From Delphinapterus leucas (Eukaryota > Chordata > Mammalia > Artiodactyla > Monodontidae), in contig NW_022098076.1 of NCBI RefSeq assembly GCF_002288925.2, positions 71,649,858 to 71,713,857 of the forward strand: 64,000 nucleotides of DNA. The letters run 5' to 3'. The position numbers and the translations under genes are program-made. Of this stretch, positions 37,606-51,249 are shown one piece after another. The notes under the pieces are model-generated. The model was given only the letters and a program-made list of their open reading frames with translations. It made no database searches and was not told the DNA's origin. Position 1 is the stretch's first letter; every line of letters starts with the position of its first letter.

Positions 37606-38399
37606 CTATTTGAGTGTTGACTTTGTATAAACAAGTTTGAAATATTTTTAAGGTCTCCACTGAGAAAAGATCTGACACATTTTATATATTACATAACTAA
37701 TCTAAATTATTTGCTTTCATGTATCTGGGTGCAACTCATCAAAGTGCTTCTAGATATACATTGCTTGAAACACAAAACAAGTTGTCTAGTTAACTCAATA
37801 ATGCATTAATCGCATTGTGAGACATTCAGCTAGGCTAAGAAAATACCAATATGCAAACTCCACTTCTTAGAACAAACTTCATAACCAAATATCTTCCTTA
37901 TTTTTGAAGTTATAACCATGATAAAAATATTTATCCTTGCATTATTTCATTATCTCACCACATTGATTAATCATAAAGATGGAACCATACAAGTGTTCCC
38001 AACATAGCTATTTTGCCAAACAATCCACTCAAATTTCAAATTCCAAGAAGACACAGTCTGAGGGATCTAGATTAGGTCACATGTCCACCCCCCACCAGAA
38101 GAGGGCAGGGCACCTAGACTGACAGTCCTGCCATGGCTTCAGCCGATTAGAGAGGACAGCTCTCTAAAGGAAAAGAGAAGTCTTGTTAACTGTAGGAGGA
38201 TGAGGGCATGTATGACATGTATGACAGGCAAACAAAACAGATGTCTTCTATTTTGTCACAAATTTTCTCCATGTTGTAGAACATAAAAGAAGCTTTTATC
38301 TAAATTATATTCTTGACAACATTGGGCAGTGCCCACACTTGAAATCACTCTTTCCATTTTCCCATCCTCTGGTCTTACTCAGCTTCATTGCTCTTTTCT

Positions 38400-39510
38400 T
38401 CCCCTTCCTAATGTGTTCTTGGTCTTCTAGATGTCTTACTCTATGCTCTATATAAGGTTGTACCCATATAACCTTATAAAATCTCTTACTTTAGACTACT
38501 ACCTATATAGTGATGGCTCCCACATCTTTATTGCCTACTGAGACTTCTCTCAAGAGCTCAAGATCTATATATTCAACTTCCTTCTAGACAGTTTCACTTG
38601 GCTGTCTCTCACAGGTGCCTAAAAGATAATGTGTTCAAAAACTGAAATCTCTATTTCCCTCCCCAAGCTTTCTCTTCTTTTCCTAATTTCCATCTCAGTG
38701 AATGACACTACCATCTACCTGGTCATCCATGCTAGACACGTTGGGCAAATCCTAGATTTCTTCCCTTTCACCCAGTCTTCTACCCCTCCTCCCTATCACC
38801 TCTCCTTATATATATGCATAGAGGTACTATGTGTCTTAGATTCTACATTTATAGTTGCTCTCAAATAACTTCTGCATATTGCCGGCTACTAAGTCCAACT
38901 CAGCCAATCAGGAGACTGTTGCAATGGACTACTTGGCCCTATCTTGACTCTTCTGATCTATCTCCCACATTTCTAGCAATACAATGTAAATGTAATAATA
39001 CTTTTTAGGGTGAAGTACAAAATTCTTTGCTTAGCACAACAGGTCTTTGATGCCCTGCTCATTGCTTCTCTTTCAGGCCTTATCACCTTCCAATTTCTCT
39101 TGCCTTTACCAACTGGGCTCTAGTTATACGTAAGTACTGGTAGGTCCTTAACCCACCATGCTCTTTTAGACTTCTTTTTCTTCACACATGCTGTTGTTCT
39201 CTCCACATGAAACACCCTTTTCCATTTATTCAGCTGGCTATTCTGCCTTTCAAAACCCCACTCAAAATTTTCCCTAGAAATTCCTCTTGGACACCCACTG
39301 TGATTTAGATACCTGTCCTCTGTGCTTATCATCTGATGCTTATCACTCAGTGCTGTAACTGTTGGTTTACTGGTCTATTTCTTCCAATAGCTGGTAAGTG
39401 ACCTTAGGTAGGGACTGGATTTTATTTGACTCTGTGTCTTTAGTACCCTTTACGATGTGAGACAAATGTAACAGTCAATGGATGTTCACTAAACATCTTA
39501 ATGAAGGAAA
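38400..39510 (+). mobile_element. L2 (LINE-2) 3' region, about 1.1 kb
   Basis: L2 order: GATGGCTCCCACATCTTTAT, TCACTTGGCTGTCTCTCACA, GTGTTCAAAAACTGAAATCT, CAGTGAATGACACTACCATC, ATTTCTAGCAATACAATG, then TTGGACACCCACTGTGATTT and an ending of CAATGGATGTTCACTAAAC. The open frames at 38629-38868, 38814-39008 and 39120-39332 lie within it. Confidence 0.85.
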
Positions 39511-40039
39511 TGTTGTCACCCATTGGAAATAGGTTGAACAAGCTTACTAGGAAGTTTATAGGTTCCCAATTGTCTCCATCCTTGCAATAAAGAAATTCCC
39601 TTTACCAAATAATTCAAAACATAAACATAAGAATATATATTCTTGCTTTAAAGTTGGCTGTTTTTCTGGGTCACACTTTCATTTTTGTCTTCAGGCAAGG
39701 AGCAAAAGCTAATTACATACTTTGCTTTTTAAAGCTTTTACTTGAAGCTGAGAAGACTTGAAAAATGAGCATAAAATAACTCTCAAATAAGATAATCTGC
39801 CATAAAACCCAATTCATCATTATCTTTATTTCCAAAACTACAAGTCATCAATTTCCTCCTTTTCCATCAAACTTGAGGACTTTCGATTCTAACTTGTAAA
39901 TATGTCTTCAGTGTTTCATCCTTTTCTCCTGCTGCTTCTCTTCATCTTTTCCTTGGCATTCTCAGGCCTAGTCTCTCCTCACACTCCAGTCAGACATCTC
40001 TCCTTTATTCTACATTGGTGACACTGTTCTTTAGAAGAC

Positions 40040-40580
40040 AGGAATTTGAATACCCCAATGAAATTCAAACACTGGATTAACATGTAAAGCTCTATCGTTG
40101 CATCACAACCTACTGTTTTAGTCTCATTTCCTACCACCCCTTTAACTCCAACTATGTTCTACGTCTAGAAACTTGTTAATGTTCTTTTATACCTCCAAGT
40201 CTTAGCCTATAGAAACTTCTCTCCCTGGAATGTGTAGTTTCTGTGAATCTATCAGATCTATGCAATTTTTCTCATCCTTGTGTATGGATCAAACACTTCA
40301 TTTAAGAAGCTTTTCCAAAAACAAACAAAAAAACCCAAACAAACAAAAAAAGAAGATTTTCCTTGACTTCTCCAGTCAGTTAGGTCACTTCTGCATCTGT
40401 GCTTCTGGAGAAGTGTATATGCCTTTATTAGAGCGTTTGCTTCATTTTATTCATCTTTTATGTATTTCCTACCAGACTACAAATATAAGAACAAAATTGT
40501 ATCCATTTATCTTTATATTCCTAGAACATTCCACAGAGCTTGGCACATAGCAAGCCCTCGATATATGTTTCCTGAATGAA
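40040..40580 (+). mobile_element. L2 3' end, diverged
   Basis: It includes CTGTTTTAGTCTCATTTCCTA, then a simple AAACAAACAAAAAAACCC insertion, ATTCCTAGAACATTCCACAG and AGCTTGGCACATAGCAAGCC followed by TCGATATATGTTTCCTGAATG, the usual L2 terminus. Confidence 0.7.
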
Positions 40581-43185
40581 GTGAAAGAAAGTCTCTTTGA
40601 CTTCAGATGCTTCCTCACTAGAAGGAGCCAACGTGGGAACATGTTTTGGGAAGGAAAGGCTAGGAAATATAACAATGTCAGATATGAAAAAGAAAGAATA
40701 GTAATTAATTTCAAAGAGCTAATGGGTGACCACAATAATGGCAACCCCCCTACCTACTCTGAAAGAAAAGACAGAATAACAGATACGATGTAACAGGATA
40801 CTAAGAGAGGGAAGGTGTAAATATGAATTTCACTGTGGCTCTGTCCAAAACGAGTCACATGCCAAGCCATGTATGTGAGACAAGGTTAATGATGAACTGT
40901 AGTAGCATTTTATCCATGTTGTCTCTCTTATGGCATTTATCGACTCCTACCTCATAGGGTCAATTCTCTATTAAGCACGTTAACAAAAGGAAGCAGAGAT
41001 TAAGGATAATCTCAATTTATTATTAACACCACAGCTAGAAAAAGTACAGCATGAAATAGTAGTAATATAAACTTATGTGGTTAAAACTCCATCCATTATT
41101 GAAGAACAAATATTTGGGTCTATAAATGATATCAAAACCTACCTGCCCCCTCCCATGCACGCACACACTCCATCTTGGCTTTGTCCCCTGCTCTACCCAG
41201 TACCTGAGTGTCTTTCCCACTTTCCTCACTTCCAGTTTCAGAGCCATCTGTACAGACCTTCGCCTGTCAATGGCTAAGCGATCTGGGGAATGGGGGTTGA
41301 TGCTGAGGCTGTAGTTGTTTAGAAGTCTTTTTACCCCAAAATATACCTGTTGAAACTTTTTGGCACCACTTATTCTACAGCTGATTAATCTCTCAACAGA
41401 TAGTGCCACGTTGATTGTAATTATTTATGTGTGCCTTACCTCACTCTAACAACATAAGGTCTTTTAGGAGAGATTCTATTTTTCGTATTCACATGTGTTT
41501 GCAACACAGTTTCATAAATAACTGTGAATGGAAAAATTAGTTAATAAAACTAATAATCCAGTCAAATGTCAAAATTGCAATGAGAGAATATTATACAGAA
41601 AAACTAGTAGTGCCATAAGGTGTCTTTGGAAAACTTTGGCATGCCCCGTGCCTCCATCAGCTACCCTGCCTCAAGCCACCTCTAAAAGCAGCAATTTGAA
41701 CAGAAACAATGTGCTCAGTAAGTAAATGAAACCTCAAATGCCTAAGTTAACACTGGTAAGCAACATAACTTTATAGGGGATGCAATATTTATTATTTCTT
41801 AATATTTAATGCCCTGAAATAGTAAAAAGAACTTTTTTTTTTTTTTTTTTGTACATCCGATCACTTTTAATTCACACCAAGCCTATGAGTGACAAACTCA
41901 GACATCACATATCTGGACCAGAGTTGTTGGACTCCTAGGTCCACCATTTTAACCTCGATGCCCTGGATCCTATACTACTGTCATAAGCCCCAGCAATGCA
42001 AGCTTGCAGTACAAAATTTACAAAGACTTAAAACATGGACAGGGTTTTTAAAATGTTGGTTGATAATAATAATATAAAAACAAATAGACTCAACTCACAA
42101 CAATGATAGAATTAAATCTGATTCTTTAGATTATATAACCTATCCTCAATACAAAGAAATGCTTCAATTATTCAGGATAACAAAATAAAAGATTCCCAGT
42201 TCAACAACAAGCAATCACTAGCTGTCCAATAAACATGGTTCCACAGTACATACTATATAAAACAAACAAAAACCTCACAGATAATCCTTGAGCTGCCTAT
42301 AAATACAAAACCGATATTTATATTTTAAAAGTGACTACAGGATTTCCCAACTGTACTATTTAATACTGGGCAAATCTTTTTTAAATGAAAGATATAAATG
42401 TATCAGTAAGTTAACATTTCTGTATATATTTGTATGAATAATAAAATCAATCAGTATAAAAATATAGTAGGACCAAAGAGATGCCCCAAATCTAAAGAAT
42501 TAAAATTCATAACTCTCCTTAAAAAGGATGATTTACTAACACTAACTTTTTAGTTATAGATAAATTATTAATTGATAAACCTTAGGGACTGCTTTCCTAC
42601 CCGCTATTGTAGGAGATCAGGATGTTTTGTTTGGGTTTTTATTTTTGTGGAGGGAAGTGGCACCTAATTTTGGTCTAGATTGTTCCCCATACTTGTAGAA
42701 AGCTAAATCAGTAACTTCCAAGAGAAATCACAAGACAGATTGGAGACATTTTCAATTATATCACTGATCACTTACCTAAGAGAAATGAAAATACACAAAT
42801 AAACAATTACTTCTTTTAGAAAAACCTATAGACTTATGCGAAGCCATCTCGAACTCTTTGGTGCAGCCAATGTAAAAGAAGAGTAAAGAGTACCTTACTT
42901 TGGTGTATTCAAGGCCAGGCGCCATTATGATGGCAATTCAAACAAACGCTATCAGGAATAATTTGGGTGTATCACAAAAACTCAATATAGCTTGTTTGCA
43001 AAGTGTCCCAAAGCTCAACTCATTTAAAGTACTTAAGATAATCCCATACAAAGTGAGTGTGACCTGAAATTGCTCTAAAATAGACTATAATGTTACCTTC
43101 ATGCTGAAGGGTAGAGAGAACTATTTAACCCATAACAAATGACGGAAACAGTAGGGGAGAATGAAAATGGTGAATGCCATTACTA

Positions 43186-43341
<156 letters not shown>

Positions 43342-45504
43342 TCAAGGTTAGTGTGCTGTCAAGTCTCATCCAAAGCAAAATTACCAGCTAACTTTTGATA
43401 GTCTGGAGGAAGCATTTATATGCTTTTCAGACTTAAATCTCTTCCTCCACCACACTCCAGTTGAGACAATTAAAGATAATAAACTTCTACCAAGATTAAA
43501 AGACAGCAAGAAAAGGCAGATCGTACCTTTGGTGACAGGGGAAATAATGAATCAAATCATGCTCTGACTGTATCCTAGATCATGAGAGGCTGATGACTGA
43601 TCTTCAAATTATCTGACTCTTAACACTAACATTTACTCTTACACAGTTCTCTCTCAGCTCTGACTCATTCAAAAGACAAATCAGGAGTGTCCTAGATACA
43701 TGATGAGAATTATTTTTATTTATTGGGAGGGGGCTAAGAATAGAGAATTTTACTGAAGGAAACTAAAATCCAACAACTTGAAATGTCATTGTCTAATGAA
43801 AAGATTATTCATGGGTACCCAGAAGACTAGAAAGAATTCAGGTGATGAGAAAAAGCACAGATAAAGGCAGAGAGTTTCTCTTTTCTTTCCACCTTGGTAA
43901 GAACTATTCACACATGCAAAACTTTGCGGCAGATCAGCCTATTCTCCTACATCAGTCAGCACTGTTCTTATATTACCAAGAATTATTAACCTACTAGGTG
44001 CTTTGAGTCAGGATTATTAACAGTAATCACCAAAGCCCTAACATATTTAGTTATACAACGACAGTGATACTTAATTACATATTTCACATTCAGGAAATGA
44101 ATTATTTTCTAATAGCCACATCTCATTATACCTGGTAAAATACTTCAATGCTCACATTAAAAAAAAAAACTTTAAAAAATTAAGAAGGAAAAAAAACACA
44201 TTTAGGGAAAGAGGTGTGTTTTAATGTAAGACTATTCACAAGGGTATCACAGAGCACTTTGATTCTTGGTGTTGAACGGATACAGAAAACCATAAAGCAT
44301 CAGGTGGTCTGTTGCCAAAGCCCTCAGTTAAGCACATTGTGAATCAGGTCAGCTGCTCTCATTTGACTCCCTTAGGAATCATTTTGTTTTGCCTAGAGGA
44401 CAAATAGACAACTCTTTTTCATGGTCAAAGATAGCATCCTCAACTCCAGGTCCCTTACAAACCCATGCTAGGATAATGGTCATAAATGAAATTGAAATAC
44501 TTTAACAAGACAAGGTATTCACACCTGCATAAAGATTTCACTACATTGATTAAAAAAACCAAACAAACCTTTAGATTGTATTTGAGGTGCATATAAATTC
44601 AAATCAGTTATTTGATAATCGCAATTTTTTTGTAAACCGTCTTAAAAAACCAAAGCTATCTAAGGCAGGATCAGTCATTTCTAAAAATACTAGGCAAAGT
44701 AACTTCTATTTTTCAGAACCAAGAATTTCTGGGAAGTAAAAACTAGGTAGCTTTTTATATTGTGAAGACTCTTACAGCATTGTGTGAGAGCATAAAAAAT
44801 ACAAGAAAATATTCTTTTAGTCAAAAATATTAATGTAAATAGTATAAATATATTTATATATAATTGCATTCCAAGATATGGGGCTACATATGACAAAAAG
44901 CCTTTTATGAATTTTCTCTCAACAAGTCTATTAAGCAACTAATACTTGTTAAGCATATACATTGTAGTTAACAGCCCACTATAAACTAGTTCCATCATCT
45001 CTGTCTTCCCCTTCTTAAGTCCTGTTGCACTGTGTCCTGTGATACCTATGTTTTACTGTGAACATAATATCCTCCTATACTTCTTCCCCTTATTTCTCTA
45101 AGCAATTGACACCTTTTTAACTTAATTAAAATATAGTTCTTGTCCACTTCCCTTGGCTCACAACGCTCTATAAACTCCCAACTCCCCAGATGAGGAAGAA
45201 AAGACAGGATGCTTTCTACTCCCCTCATTTTAGAATTCAACCCCATCTGCTTTACTTCAGCCTCTCCCATTTTGTCATCTATCTGTTTAAAACGTCACTC
45301 TTCCTCTCTTCATCCCATCCTTGTTCTCTGTAAGTATAACAGATATTGGAGTAAATTGCTCTAAAAGTATAACCTCAATTTCCCCAAATCTTCATCTGTA
45401 TTCTATTCCAGGAATCCACATACTGGGTGACATGCTGGACTCTGACATCTCATAACTATTCTACGTCCAAGAAATTTGTTCTGGAAGTGTTCCACCTTAC
45501 CCTT

Positions 45505-45800
45505 CTACATGTCTCATTTAATACATCTTTATTGAAAGCCTACTAGGTACCAACACTGGGACAAGGCTGGAATGTAAAGTGGAGAGCAAATTCTCATGGT
45601 GCCTATCCTCATGCAACCAACAGTCTGTTGAGGAAGACAGACATTTAACAAATATACAAGCAATACATTACAAATTGTAAATTCTACAGAGCTAAAGAAT
45701 GGTAAGCTAGTATAACATGGGGATCCCAATTTAGTGTGAGAAGGTTGGACAGGAAGGTCTACCTGAGGTATGAACATTTAGGCTGATAAATGAAGAAAAA
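45505..45800 (+). repeat. Old interspersed repeat, family not assigned
   Basis: It begins TTAATACATCTTTATTGAAAG and continues CTACTAGGTACCAACACTGG, CTCATGCAACCAACAGTCTG and GACAGACATTTAACAAATAT. This is the familiar 'attgagcacctactatgtgccaggcactg' type of ancient repeat. A second start of the same type is at about 63500. Confidence 0.55.
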
Positions 45801-46034
45801 GTAGAAGTTCGTCAGATAATGGGGATGTGGGGGAGGGTGGAGGAGAGACAGTGTTTCCGGGAACTGCCGTCATCTCTTTCTATTTACTCTCAAGTTCTTA
45901 GCTCCTTCGAATTCTAGATCATGCCCTTGCTACTCTTCGGAAAATTATTTTCAAGCATCATCAACAGTCCTTTCCAAATCCAATGGCTCTACTATCCCTA
46001 CAAGACCATTTCCTGTCAGTTCTTTGATATTTCT

Positions 46035-46190
46035 TTTTTTCTTCCTCCAGTTTTATTGAGATATAATTGACATAAGCACTGTATAAGTTTAAAGTGTACA
46101 GTAGAATGATTTGACTTACATACGTCATGAAATGATTACCACAATAATTTTAATGGACATCTATTTTTCCTAAAAATCAATGTCACAAAA
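46035..46190 (-). mobile_element. Old L1 3' end (L1M type)
   Basis: The reverse complement of an old L1 3' end: TCCAGTTTTATTGAGATATA, ATTGACATAAGCACTGTAT, AAGTGTACAGTAGAATGATT and ATGAAATGATTACCACAATA. It may extend further right into AT-rich sequence. Confidence 0.75.
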
Positions 46191-46329
46191 ATACTGTTTA
46201 TATTTACTCCCTATATATGATGAGTTTAACTGTATAATGGGTATCAACTATATGAGTTAATATGTATAACATATGTATATATATTCACAGAAAAGGACCA
46301 GTCTTTTGCTACTTTTCTTTTTACAAATG

Positions 46330-47085
46330 TTATTATTTACACAGTCTCACTATCTGAAACACCTTCATTCTGCTACCCCTCCTCAAAGCTCCCTTAACTC
46401 CCCAGTGCCATCTTTTCCAGGCTCCGGGTCTCCATGATGTAGTACCTTCAACACAGGGACCTTCTATCGCCCTTCCCCTAATAAAGTTCTATATTGAGGG
46501 TTAAAAAAAAAAAAATTAAAAAGAAGTCATCGATAGTCTCTGAAGTGCTAAATCCGGTAGACTTTAATCAGTCCAAAATGTTCCTAATTCCTTGCCCCTA
46601 TCAAACTTTCAGGAGTCTTGAATCTCCTGTTTTAGCTTCTGGGATCAGATTCTGCATCCTCACTCCCTGGCTTCTCAATCTTTTCCTACCTGGTAAATAT
46701 ATATGTACCTCCAGGTTTTGCTCTCAGTACAGTAGTCTCCCCCTTTTCCCTCTAGATTAAGCCCTCATTTCTATGAAATGTCCAAATCATGCCTGGAATA
46801 ATTTCCCATGTTTGGAAGCTCCTATTTGTCACAAACATTTAAAAAGTGATCATGGTGAACCCAAGGACACAGTTTCCCCCCTCTGTGCTCTCACAGTGCT
46901 CTGTCCATATTCTGTTGATGCATTACTTATGATAATTGCATTGTAATTACCCATCTGATCTCTGTTTCCCTCGTCCTAAACAACGAGCTCTGTCATGAGC
47001 TGTTTTATTCAATTTGGAATTGATAGTGCTTACTGTAGTTATTAAACATAGGAGGTACTCAATATGTATTTGCTGAATGACTGTA
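46330..47085 (+). mobile_element. L2 3' region
   Basis: The wording CTATCTGAAACACCTTCATT, GCATCCTCACTCCCTGGCTT, ATTTCCCATGTTTGGAAGC and the terminus GGAGGTACTCAATATGTATTTG plus CTGAATGAC indicate a worn L2. A low-complexity A-rich run is at about 46501-46524. Confidence 0.55.
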
Positions 47086-47159
47086 CTTCAACCTCATACT
47101 TCCAAATGCCTTTGGAGTATTGCGTTATGCATATTCCTCTGAAATCTAAAATTCAACAT

Positions 47160-48130
47160 ATCCAAAATTATCTTCCTCTACAAAACTAATTCTTTATTCT
47201 GACTGCTCTTTTGTGCGTTACCGCTGTTTTAATAAACCAGACTCGTGATAAGGCAACCACTATTGTTGCCTCCTACCTCATTTCTCACATCCAAATAACT
47301 GCTCAAGTTTATCCCTCCTTCTCACTCCCAGAACCAATTTCCTAGTTCAAATGTTCATTACCATGAACCTGGGCAAGCTTAGTATACTTCAAACCAGGTG
47401 TTCTCTTCCCTTGTGTAATTATTTTACTCCTCTCCTCAACAACCTTCAATGACTTTTCACTTCTACTGAACAAAGTCCAAATCCCTGTACTTGGCATTCA
47501 GCATCCTACACTGTCTGGTCCCAAGGGATACATCCCATCTTCTACCCCAGGATTCAGCCAGGATTACCTTCCGCTTTTACACTTCTGAGTCTTAGTTCTT
47601 TCTGGAATGGCTTCACACAATTTCTGCCCCTTGAAATCCTACGCATCCTTCCAATCTCCCTAACCATGTTCCATCCAAAAGCGATCTTTCCTACTAAAGA
47701 ACTGTAACTGTATTGGTCCTCACACTTAGGAAACTTGTAACATTCTGTCTCTCGAGTTATTTGTGATTACATCTGACCCATGAACAACCTGGGTTTGTAC
47801 TGCATGGATCCACTTATAATGTGAATATTTTTCGACAAATACTTACTACAGTACTGCATGATCTGCAGTTGGTTGAATCCACTAATGTGGAACCGTGGAT
47901 GTGGAGGGCTGACTGTGAAGTTATATGTGGATTTTCCACTGCAAGGGAGGAGGTGTTTGTGCCCCTAACCCCTGTGTTGTTCAAGAATCAACTGTATGTA
48001 TACATTCATTTTGATCTCCCATGTTAGATTATGAGCTTCTTGAGAGACTGAAATAATGTCTTATATATCTTTGTAACCTCCAAAGAGTTTAGCATGGTGA
48101 TTTGTTCACAGCAAGAACTAATAAGTGGTG
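47160..48130 (+). mobile_element. L2 3' region split by a Tigger-like MITE
   Basis: L2 order runs from TCCAAAATTATCTTCCTCTA through TGACTTTTCACTTCTACTGAA and ATGGCTTCACACAATTTCTG to 47767. It resumes after the MITE with ATTATGAGCTTCTTGAGAGA and TTTGTAACCTCCAAAGAG, ending near ACAGCAAGAACTAATAAG. Confidence 0.7.
47770..47994 (+). mobile_element. Tigger-like MITE (TcMar-Tigger, MER8-like) with TA duplication
   Basis: It is the same family as the copy at 33259. The end CATCTGACCCATGAACAAC and the other end GTTGTTCAAGAATCAACTG are diverged inverted repeats, with TA directly outside at 47768-47769 and 47995-47996. It contains GGTTGAATCCACTAATGTGG and GCCCCTAACCCCTGTG. The open frame at 47821-48027 is accidental. 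Confidence 0.88.
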
Positions 48131-50090
48131 TTTTCATGAATGACGTCATTTCCTAACTCTTTAAATATTTTCCTTTCCCTGGTTTTCCCTGAATCTTTCA
48201 CGAACTCTAAAAGCAATGCATCCATATAGAAAATTTTTTAATTCACCAAAAATTATTTATAATTATATCATTTAGAGATAAGTATCTTTAACATTTTTAT
48301 ATCATGTATTTTTTCTATGCATGCAAAGATATATTTTGTTATGAAATTGGGTCATTTTATATGCTGTATTTTACAATCTGCTTATTTTACTGAACAATAT
48401 ATCTTAAAATTTCCCCATGATATAATAGTTTTGTTGCTGCTGTTAGGTAACAATTTTTTCCTGAATTCTAAAATTATGATATGCTGATTTAGTTTGCCTT
48501 AGCATTCTTAGTCCTTTTCTTATTTACTTTAATAATTATTTTTCTTTTTACCATAGTTACTATGCCCATACTTGAAAAAGAAAAAATCAAATAGCCCTAA
48601 AGGGCACTTAATGAAATAGTCTTCCACTCACCCCACGCCCATCTAAACATAATCTATTTCTCTGTCCTCTCTTTTTGGAATTTCTATTAGTTTGATGTTA
48701 GACCTTCCGGATTGAGTCTTGAAATTTTTTTCCCTCATATTAATTATCCTTTTACCCTGTTTACTTATAGAAAAATTCCTCACCTTTTTCTTTGAATCTT
48801 TCTGTGAAATATTTTCTGGCGAATATAAATTTCTCTGACCTCTTTCCTTTTTCTTAAAAATAGTATTCTGTTTTTTCATAGGTACAATAACATTTATCTG
48901 GGCATAATTTTTTCTTTTTAAAAAAGTTCTTTTTATATTGTCTTCTCTGGCTTTTTTTCTTTTTTACATTGGTGTCCGTATTGGAGGCTTTCCTTAAATG
49001 CCTGGTGCCTGAATATTTATTGTCCATTTATATTTAACAGTAAGGCACTAAAAAGCTAATTGGAAGTTCAGGAAACACAGGTGAGGTTTGTGAACTACTG
49101 GTGAACTACTGCAGAGTGACCAGGTAATGAAGCAACCTTTTCATTGTCAGACCCCCAAATATAAATATATATGTCTTTTCTCTAGGACCTCTCAATTCCC
49201 TTAGAAAAGATACCTCCAATTTCCAGCCCTGGGGGTATGGGGGGATATGAAGCTAGATATTAGTATTCCGGAAGTAAGGCAAGATACGGGGCCAGAAATC
49301 TAAATGTTCAACTGTAGTCTTTTATATACTGTCCCTGCTTTAAGTCCTTTGTTTTCCCCCTACTCTCTACTTTTCCTGGAGTCTCTAAGCTAGAACCTTT
49401 CCAATTCAGTATCGCCAGAGAATAAATGTCATTTTCCTGTAGTTGGTTGGCTGTAGTGAGAGTGGTTCTGTGGCCTGTTTTGTATTCAGATTTTGAAATC
49501 CTTTTATATTCAATCCAGAATTTCATCCCTACCATCAACAGTCATGTTTCTTCCAAGTCCAGAGACTTTTCAGGATTCTCTAGGGCCAAATGGCTTTGCT
49601 ACTCATCCTTTATTCCCTTCTATAATCACTATAAGTTCCCGAGTCTTCTGTTTTGGGAAGTCTATTACCAGCCCTCCCTCTATCTTCTTTCCATCTTCCT
49701 CTTGCTGCTATTCTGTCCTTTCCCATTGTCTTTGATCTTAATGCGTTTATACTTCTAGAAACGTCTACTGTGATTTTAGTGTAGTTTTAAAGAGTAGAGA
49801 CAGATGTAGCTTTTCATTTCATCATGTTTAGACAGCAACAGACAGCATCACTTTTAATGTTGGTATGCTATGGCTCTGGAAGGGTGTGCCATAACTCTGT
49901 ATTTAGATAAATAGGAGCATGACATGTTAGTAAAGATTAGCCACCAAAAAAGGAATCACATATTTGTAAGACAAGGGGAATTTGTGGAAATGTAAAACTA
50001 AATATTTCCTCTATTCTACTCTAATCTGCTATGTATTTGTCTGTTATAATACAACATTCCTACCTATATTCAAATATGTTTTAGTGTAAC
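48131..50090. other. Intronic AT-rich DNA with unassigned old repeats
   Basis: About 48180-48480 resembles an old AT-rich repeat. About 48590-49050 and 49300-49760 read like decayed LINE sequence, but I cannot assign them. Open frames at 48643-48879, 49308-49538 and 49426-49758 have no recognised product. Confidence 0.35.
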
Positions 50091-50096
50091 CATTTG

Positions 50097-50282
50097 CAGT
50101 GGTTCTCAAAATATGAGCTGCATGCCTCCTATGTTAGAATTACCTGGAGTGCTCTTAAAATGCAGATTCTTGGGCACCATGCTAGGGCCTAGAATTTCTG
50201 AGAGAGGTACTCTGATCTCCCCATGTTTAACAAGCCTGCCAGGTAGTTGCTTACGTACTGAAGTTGAAAAACAATGGTCTAT
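50097..50282 (+). mobile_element. MER5A-like MITE (hAT-Charlie)
   Basis: The order CAGTGGTTCTCAAAATATGA, AGAATTACCTGGAGTGC, AAAATGCAGATTCTTGGGCA, TTTAACAAGCCTGCCAGGTA and the end TGAAGTTGAAAAACAATG matches MER5A. The terminal repeats (CAGTGGTTCTCAA / TTGAAAAACAATG) are recognisable but eroded. Confidence 0.85.
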
Positions 50283-50611
50283 AGAAGCTCATAAATCATC
50301 ATGTTCTCTAAGTCCGGTATTGAGTTAAAATTTCTTATCAAAGTGAAGAATACTTTTCTTAACTCCACCATAATGATCTTAGTTATATTACTGAAGGAGT
50401 TAAAATTAATTTTCTTTTACAAGAAATGTTGGGACGAAAATCTGAAAAGCCTATGGATGAAGTATCATTTATTATTGGTAAAAAATTTTTTAAAATATTT
50501 ATTTTGGTATGGGAGTTTACTCCTGTACGTTGATAACATCTTTTGAGGACAGTGATCCAGTTTAAACTTTACATCAATTCTACTTCAAACTGACCTGTGT
50601 GTCTGGATTTT

Positions 50612-50625
50612 AAAATTCAGGTGGA
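50612..50625. repeat. Left target-site duplication of the L1
   Basis: AAAATTCAGGTGGA, matching 56339-56352 with one mismatch. It fixes the left end of the L1. Confidence 0.88.
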
Positions 50626-51249
50626 TCAGAGTCAGTTTGGGGCCATCCCGACTGGTTAGGAGAAACCCTAGAAGTTACCCCTTGCTCCTGGGAGACCCCA
50701 GTGGGGTCCAAATGCTGGGTGAGCCCAACATGTCCACAGTAGGTTCCCGAGGATACAGACCCAAGCCTGGAGATAGTGTGTGAGATGCCACCCACAGCAT
50801 CGCCATCTGGGAGAACAGGAGGGGAGAGAAGACTTTAACAATCTGCCGTTAACCCAAAGAGGCCTCACTTAGCCGGAAGTTGCCATTTTACCCTGGAATT
50901 GTGTGTTACAACTGGAAGAAAAGGAATAATGTTAATGGACCCGTTTGCTTCCCAATTCTACTGGTAGTGCAAACTTGAGCCACACATTACTTGAATTATA
51001 TGGTCAAGAAAGGAGCCGCATTTTCATGAAACGCATGGGTTCATGTTTGTTTCATTAAAAATTTGGGCCACACCAGAAAGACAAGATCCAGCCTCATCCA
51101 CCAGAACACAGGCACTAGTCCCCTCCACCAGGAAGCCTATACAACCCACTGAACCAACCTTAGCCACGGGGGGCAGACATCAAAAACAACGGGAACTACG
51201 AACCTGCAGCCTACGAAAAGGAGACCCCAAACACAGTAAGTTAAGCAAA
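50626..51249 (+). other. 5' region of the L1
   Basis: The last 190 nt (from about 51058, GGGCCACACCAGAAAGACAA) are clearly L1 leader sequence. 50626-50840 is GC-richer and 50840-51050 AT-richer; both lie inside the duplications but I could not match them to L1 with certainty. They may be the real promoter-bearing 5' UTR or a rearranged end. Confidence 0.55.
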
